From: Marinilabiliaceae bacterium
GTDB taxonomy: Bacteria; Bacteroidota; Bacteroidia; Bacteroidales; Marinilabiliaceae
DNA: 58,524 nucleotides
Assembly (NCBI GenBank): GCA_009777175.1
Contig: WRMI01000012.1
Location: 1 to 58,524, forward strand
Reading direction: 5' to 3'
Below, piece by piece: positions 54,991-58,524 of the stretch; the first letter of the stretch is position 1, and every line of letters begins with the position of its first letter. The notes beneath the pieces were generated by a model. The model was given only the letters and a program-made list of their open reading frames with translations. It made no database searches and was not told the DNA's origin. Both the position numbers and the translations under genes were made by a program.

Positions 54991-55992
54991 TTAGAAAAAA
55001 ATTTTTACTACTTTAAAAACAAAAGAAAATATCTTGTCTGGTAAAGAAAAGATTAAATAAAATTTCAAACGCCAATAATTTTTGTTGAAATTTTTTTTGT
55101 ACCAAAATGTAAATTCCTGATTATCATATAGATAAATTTTTATTTTTGATTTTATTATTTTTTTCCAATGGGCATTATTTTTTGTTAATTGTTTTGAATT
55201 TATGAGTATAAGTATTAATGCAAAACAGATAAATTCACCGAGTTCAAAATCTCTTTCTTTTGAAATCCCGTATTCTATGGCATAATCTTCAATAATAAAT
55301 CTAGATTTAATTGCATCAAAAAAATTTTTTCCTGTAGTTTCTTTTGTTACAGAACCGCATCTGTATCGATAATAATAAACTTTTTTATCTAAACCTTTTA
55401 CCTTTGCTGCATTATTAACCAGTTGAATAAGCAGTGAAGCATCTTCTCCACGCTTAAGTTCATAATGGTAATTTAAAGATTCTGTAAAGAGTTCTTTTTT
55501 AAATAGTTTTGCGCATAATGAAAATATTCTGTTTTTTAGTATTATTTTAATAAATTCATTTCCACTTAAACATTGATTATCAATTTGGTTTTCAGTAATA
55601 AACCCTTGTGATTGCTCTACATAAAAGTTTCCAACAACAATATCTGCATTTTGCTCAATAATTTCATTTAATAGTATTTCAATGGCATCCAAAGGTAAAT
55701 AATCATCTCCGTCAAGAAAAAACAGATAATCTCCAGTTGCTTTTTCAATTCCTATTTTTCTAGTTTTTGCAACTCCCTCATTATTTTTGTTAATAGGAAC
55801 AACGCGTGAATCTAATTTTGCATAATAATCAATGATTTCTTTGGTATTATCTTGCGAACCGTCATTTATCATTAATATTTCAATATTTGGGTATGTCTGT
55901 AAAATACAGGAATTTAAACATGGTTCTAAATATCCCGATAGGTTATAACAAGGTATTATAATTGATATTCTTGGAGCGCTAAAACTTGTCAT
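54991..55992 (-). CDS. Family 2 glycosyltransferase
   Basis: A 333-residue GT-A enzyme. The nucleotide-sugar binding site is recognisable from ISIIIPCYNLSGYLEPCL, MINDGSQDNT and the metal-binding YLFFLDGDDYLP. The C-terminal part (about 220-333) is basic and partly hydrophobic. It probably adds a sugar to a surface polysaccharide. It stands alone between repeat regions, so its pathway is unknown. Confidence 0.92.
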   Translation of the reverse strand: MTSFSAPRISIIIPCYNLSGYLEPCLNSCILQTYPNIEILMINDGSQDNTKEIIDYYAKLDSRVVPINKNNEGVAKTRKIGIEKATGDYLFFLDGDDYLPLDAIEILLNEIIEQNADIVVGNFYVEQSQGFITENQIDNQCLSGNEFIKIILKNRIFSLCAKLFKKELFTESLNYHYELKRGEDASLLIQLVNNAAKVKGLDKKVYYYRYRCGSVTKETTGKNFFDAIKSRFIIEDYAIEYGISKERDFELGEFICFALILILINSKQLTKNNAHWKKIIKSKIKIYLYDNQEFTFWYKKNFNKNYWRLKFYLIFSLPDKIFSFVFKVVKIFF

Positions 55993-56325
55993 TATTTGTT
56001 TTTTTTCAATTTTGATATTTTCTGAAAACTAAAACTAAAACAATATAACGCAAATTTAAAGAATAAAATTGTTTATAAAAAGAATAAAAAATTTGTTTGT
56101 TTTTTTGAAAATTGTTTTTGGCATTTTTATAAATGCAATTACAGAATTTCTGAATTGCGCAAAATCGATTCGGGGTTATCTACGTGGCACTCCTTGCGGA
56201 GTGCTGCTGCGTGGGGTGTATGGATGTTGTGGGGTTATCGGATTTAACGGATTTATTGTTATTTTTGGTAAAATAATCATTTGCATTTTAAGGAAATAAT
56301 AACTACCAAGTCTGGAGTTTTGAAA
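55993..56325. other. Gene-free AT-rich region
   Basis: No supported gene. It contains the third GTGGCACTC palindrome (56181-56210) followed by a GTGGGGTGTATGG flank like that at 37621. Confidence 0.6.
56181..56210. repeat. Dispersed palindrome GTGGCACTC...GAGTGCTGC, copy 3
   Basis: TACGTGGCACTCCTTGCGGA then GTGCTGCTGC; same orientation as the 37593 copy and with a different loop. Confidence 0.8.
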
Positions 56326-56444
56326 TTGTATTCTCCAGAATACAAATCTGACATAAAATTGTATTCTCCAGAATACAAATCTTGAGAAAAATTGTATTCT
56401 CCAGAATACAATCCTGATATAAAATTGTATTCTCCAGAATACAA
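56326..56444. repeat. Four-unit array of the palindrome TTGTATTCTCCAGAATACAA, period 33
   Basis: Perfect copies of the 20-base palindrome TTGTATTCTCCAGAATACAA stand at 56326, 56359, 56392 and 56425, exactly 33 bases apart, with variable 13-base linkers. Arms of nine bases surround a central CC. The arrangement (same helical face about every three turns) suggests protein-binding sites rather than a coding sequence, although one minus-strand frame reads a repeated LYSGEYNF peptide. Confidence 0.92.
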
Positions 56445-56626
56445 TTTATCTAACTTGCATTTTTTATAATAAATGAAAATATCTTTTAACCACAAAGGAA
56501 AACATATTTTGTGTTTTTTAGAATACAAAATCTGATTTTTTGACTTTGCAATTATTTGATTTTTGGAAATAAAATTATAAAATTATACAAATGTATTTAT
56601 GGGTTGGCTGCAATTTTGAATGTACT

Positions 56627-56719
56627 GCCTTTATTCCAATTCGTTTTATTCTTTCTCTGGGGTAGAGAAACAGGCTGAATAACAGAAAGAAAAGAAAAAA
56701 CCGCCAAAACGTTAGAGGC
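56627..56719 (+). other. Degenerate attC-like site / cassette left boundary
   Basis: GTTAGAGGC (56711-56719) resembles the right core site of integron attC sites. GCCTTTATT at 56627-56635, preceded by AATGTACT as at the other site, could be a decayed left core, and the pyrimidine-rich 5' half roughly pairs with the purine-rich 3' half. On its own this is weak. It gains support because GTTAGAGGC is the exact complement of the GCCTCTAAC core at 57540, as expected for the two ends of one cassette. Confidence 0.5.
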
Positions 56720-56850
56720 ATTGCAGGGCAAAGCGTCATCGAGAGAGTAGCGCATCGAAAATTGAGTACAACCCGACATAGCAATCAGACACGAACAGAA
56801 AATCCATCCTGTTAACGTGCTGCAATTTAGTAATAAACGCAATGCCTTAA

Positions 56851-56889
56851 CAAAAAGACAAAAAAAATGCAATATTTTTTGTCTTTTTG
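56851..56889. promoter_or_regulatory. 15-base inverted repeat upstream of the toxin-antitoxin promoter
   Basis: CAAAAAGACAAAAAA and TTTTTTGTCTTTTTG form perfect arms. It lies just upstream of the promoter element TAACTTTG (56904-56911). It could be an autoregulatory operator or a terminator for upstream transcription. Confidence 0.6.
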
Positions 56890-56903
56890 TTCAAAATTTT
56901 TCC

Positions 56904-56911
56904 TAACTTTG
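56904..56911 (+). promoter_or_regulatory. Promoter -7 element of the toxin-antitoxin pair
   Basis: TAACTTTG matches TAnnTTTG, with TTTG at 56878-56881 about 22 bases upstream and the antitoxin ATG about 50 bases downstream. Confidence 0.5.
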
Positions 56912-56962
56912 CGACTTCAAATGTGATAATGAATAGTAATTAATGAATTGATATATAAAGAC

Positions 56963-57184
56963 ATGTTAGCCCAACAAATAATAAAAGACCAACTAGGTGC
57001 GCCGATGGGAGTTTTCATTCCGATACAATCTTGGAATACTTTAATCGTTCAATATCCCGACATAGCGATATTAGAAACAGACTTGCCGCAATGGGAAAAA
57101 GATTTTATTGATAAGCGTTTAGATATTGCACAACGATATCCCGAACGTTTGAAACCCATTGAAATGCTTTTTGAAACCTTATAA
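56963..57184 (+). CDS. Type II toxin-antitoxin system antitoxin
   Basis: A 73-residue acidic protein from ATG 56963 (MLAQQIIKDQLGAPMGVFIPIQSWNTLI). The pattern GVFIPIQSWNTL..YPDI and LPQWEKDFIDKRLDIAQRYPERLKPIE is that of short Bacteroidota addiction-module antitoxins paired with RelE/ParE toxins. A TTG at 56948 could extend it by five residues. The toxin starts 10 bases downstream. Both genes lie inside a presumed integron cassette (56712-57663). Confidence 0.82.
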   Translation: MLAQQIIKDQLGAPMGVFIPIQSWNTLIVQYPDIAILETDLPQWEKDFIDKRLDIAQRYPERLKPIEMLFETL

Positions 57185-57194
57185 CGTTTTGATT

Positions 57195-57491
57195 ATGTAT
57201 CAGGAATTTTATCTCGACGAAGTTGAAAATGATATTGACGAAGCCAAACGATGGTATGCCGAACAACAGATAGGTTTGGACGTGCGTTTTGCCGCCGCTG
57301 TTAAAGAGACGGTTACAAACATTGTGAAGATGCCATCGTCATACGCCGTAAGATACAGAAATGTAAGAATTGCACATACCAAAGTTTTTCCGTACAATGT
57401 TCATTTCTATGTTGATGAAGAAAAAGCGCAAGTTGTCATTATCGGAATCATTCACAATAAAAGAAGTAATGCGCTTTTCCTTGACAGATAA
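57195..57491 (+). CDS. RelE/ParE superfamily toxin
   Basis: A 98-residue protein from ATG 57195 (MYQEFYLDEVENDIDEAKRWYAEQQIGLDVRF). It has the ParE-like layout: helical hairpin with AKRWYAEQQIGL, the middle RNVRIAHTKVFPYNVHFYVDE strands and a terminal IIGIIHNKRS, typical of ParE/RelE proteins. Members poison gyrase or cleave mRNA; the target is not predictable. The start at 57195 is preferred over 57159, which would overlap the antitoxin end. The attC-like site begins 49 bases after the stop, the normal cassette order. Confidence 0.87.
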   Translation: MYQEFYLDEVENDIDEAKRWYAEQQIGLDVRFAAAVKETVTNIVKMPSSYAVRYRNVRIAHTKVFPYNVHFYVDEEKAQVVIIGIIHNKRSNALFLDR

Positions 57492-57539
57492 AGCCAAATA
57501 GATTCTACTGGAAGATCAGACAAGAGGAACAAATGTACT

Positions 57540-57669
57540 GCCTCTAACTGGCGGTTTGGCGCAACGGCGGCAGTAGCCCCGCAGAAAAGGCAGTGCGAAA
57601 TTGAAAGGAAGTAGCCCGCAGAAATGGCAGTGTAAGCCGCCGCTGCGCCAAGCCGCTCGGACGTTAGCC
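57540..57669 (+). other. attC-like integron recombination site
   Basis: A 130-base imperfect palindrome runs from GCCTCTAAC (57540-57548) to GTTAGCC (57663-57669). Inner arms GCGGTTTGGCGCAACGGCGG (57551-57570) and CCGCCGCTGCGCCAAGCCGC pair with only two mismatches. The central part holds two direct repeats AGTAGCCC..GCAGAAA..GGCAGTG. Core sites of RYYYAAC/GTTRRRY form at the ends of unequal arms, and a length of 57-141 bases, are hallmarks of attC. It is much more GC-rich than its surroundings. The left core pairs exactly with GTTAGAGGC at 56711, as a circularised cassette requires. The right core deviates at one purine position. Confidence 0.75.
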
Positions 57670-57795
57670 GTCACCCGCGAGAGCGCAGTACCGAAAACAG
57701 CGTGTCGAGAGTGAATGACGACATAAAGGCAAGACCTGTAAAGCCGTTAGAGCAGGAAAAAGAAGTTGCGCCCGACACAAATTAGGGATTTGAGA

Positions 57796-58524
57796 ATGAA
57801 AATGTTTGTTTGGATTGTTACCGCATTGTTTTGCGGCGCAGGGGCAGGAGCCGCTACGGTTCATATTGTATGGCAACAGCGCATTGATGCAGAAAGACAA
57901 GAGGAAATTGTAAGAGTTGAAGCGGGAAAGATTACGGATGAGGATGCGGAAATTTTTATAAAAATGATAGAAAAATTTGAAGAATTAGTAGTAAAAATAC
58001 AAATAGATACTGATGAAGTTTTGAATTCGCTTACTTCGCCTGAAAAAGAAGTCTTTTTTGAATATTTGACGTATTTTCAAAATAATTGGCATGTAGCATA
58101 TAACATCGGCGAACAAGGAGGCGTTCAACGAGGTTATCAGCAAGGCGTTCAACAAGGTTATCAACAAGGCTTACAACAAGGTTATCAGCAAGGTTATCAA
58201 CAAGGTATTCGCGATCACTCTTCTCAAAGTTATTCGCAGCAACCGACACAGCCTTCTCAAAGTTATTCGCAGCAGCCTTCACAAAGTTATTCGGAGCAGC
58301 CGCAACAACAACCAAGTAGACGACCTAATATTGAAGTAAGATTGTGTGCGGGTTCTAGATACTATCAATTTTACATGAATGGTAGTTTTACATATTTTGA
58401 CGGTAGTGTAGCAATAAATGGCAGATACGAAATTTATGAGTCGGAATATGGAAATACTTATTTACCCGATATAACATTGACATATAACAATGGTCGGGTA
58501 GAAAAACAGAATTTGGAACATAGA
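57796..58524 (+). CDS. Membrane-anchored glutamine-rich repeat protein, unknown function (3' end outside window)
   Basis: An open frame of 243 codons starts at ATG 57796 and runs off the window end without a stop. The protein has an N-terminal signal or anchor (MKMFVWIVTALFCGAGAGAA), a charged helical region (about 30-100), a low-complexity part with GYQQG/VQQG repeats (about 105-140), then SQSYSQQP repeats (about 143-170), and a C-terminal domain (IEVRLCAGSRYYQFYMNGSF and onward) rich in aromatic residues. I recognise no family. It is the first gene after the attC-like site and probably belongs to the next cassette. Confidence 0.75.
   Translation, partial: MKMFVWIVTALFCGAGAGAATVHIVWQQRIDAERQEEIVRVEAGKITDEDAEIFIKMIEKFEELVVKIQIDTDEVLNSLTSPEKEVFFEYLTYFQNNWHVAYNIGEQGGVQRGYQQGVQQGYQQGLQQGYQQGYQQGIRDHSSQSYSQQPTQPSQSYSQQPSQSYSEQPQQQPSRRPNIEVRLCAGSRYYQFYMNGSFTYFDGSVAINGRYEIYESEYGNTYLPDITLTYNNGRVEKQNLEHR

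Noticed and set aside
56277-56528. Open frame with repeated LYSGEYNF peptide
   Set aside because: The peptide is a translation of the 33-base palindrome array; palindrome conservation is better explained at the DNA level.
56575-56872. Minus-strand open frames of 69 and 91 residues
   Set aside because: They overlap the degenerate attC-like site, lack promoter support and have cysteine/leucine-rich low-quality sequence.
57664-58315. Minus-strand open frames opposite the glutamine-rich gene and the attC-like site
   Set aside because: The plus strand has one longer open frame with signal peptide and repeats; the minus-strand frames are shadows.

Overview
The window looks like a chromosomal piece of a low-GC Bacteroidota, most probably a Bacteroidales-type anaerobe. 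The reasons are promoters of the TAnnTTTG type with almost no Shine-Dalgarno sequences, type IX secretion C-terminal sorting domains, two Omp28-like secreted proteins, an S46 dipeptidyl-peptidase, a GldE/CNNM-like membrane protein and lysine 5,6-aminomutase genes (amino-acid fermentation). Housekeeping genes (gap, lepA, pyrC, truA, yraN, ruvB, folB, tRNA-Leu) alternate with strongly repeat-loaded accessory stretches.

Layout. 1-9.6 kb: a minus-strand defence/stress island with three tandem type ISP-like restriction-modification genes (one cut by the window edge), a RhuM gene between two of them, a TerD gene and an overlapping voltage-gated ion channel whose selectivity filter lacks the usual acidic residue. 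9.8-18 kb: tenA-gap, an inositol monophosphatase, tRNA-Leu(UAG), a PhzF-family protein, lepA, an AI-2E-type permease and a TlpA-like thioredoxin. 18-20 kb: the 3' half of a tRNA-Met (possible attachment-site scar), an outer-membrane protein and a lipoprotein. 20.1-28.3 kb: a Uma2 gene bracketed by long direct repeats, pyrC, and a roughly 3 kb tandem duplication that copied the pyrC 3' end plus an Omp28-like gene. 28.3-35.1 kb: nested palindromic elements, a GNAT pseudogene eroded at both ends, a DUF4143 ATPase, a TrmH-family methyltransferase, and kamD/kamE split by a second AAA ATPase. Both ATPases have their own promoter and a tandem array that begins on the stop codon of the neighbouring gene. 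35.1-42.5 kb: a sugar-1-phosphate nucleotidyltransferase, truA, yraN, a CheY-like regulator, ruvB, a flippase, a LysM glucosaminidase and folB. 42.7-55.9 kb: a 2578-residue secreted adhesin-like protein, an orphan DUF433 antitoxin, a DPP7-type S46 peptidase, a CNNM protein and a family 2 glycosyltransferase. 56-58.5 kb: a period-33 palindrome array, then what looks like integron cassettes. A toxin-antitoxin pair is bounded by CGTTAG junctions and followed by a 130 bp attC-like site; a second cassette begins after it with a 243-codon open-ended gene.

The strongest unexplained signals are the attC-like cassette region without an integrase in view, the array-plus-ATPase units, the tandem mosaic restriction genes, and the many palindromic elements that have written themselves into coding sequence (in-frame repeats in a methyltransferase domain; the pyrC stop codon supplied by an element end). 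All functions are read from sequence patterns only; no database search was possible.
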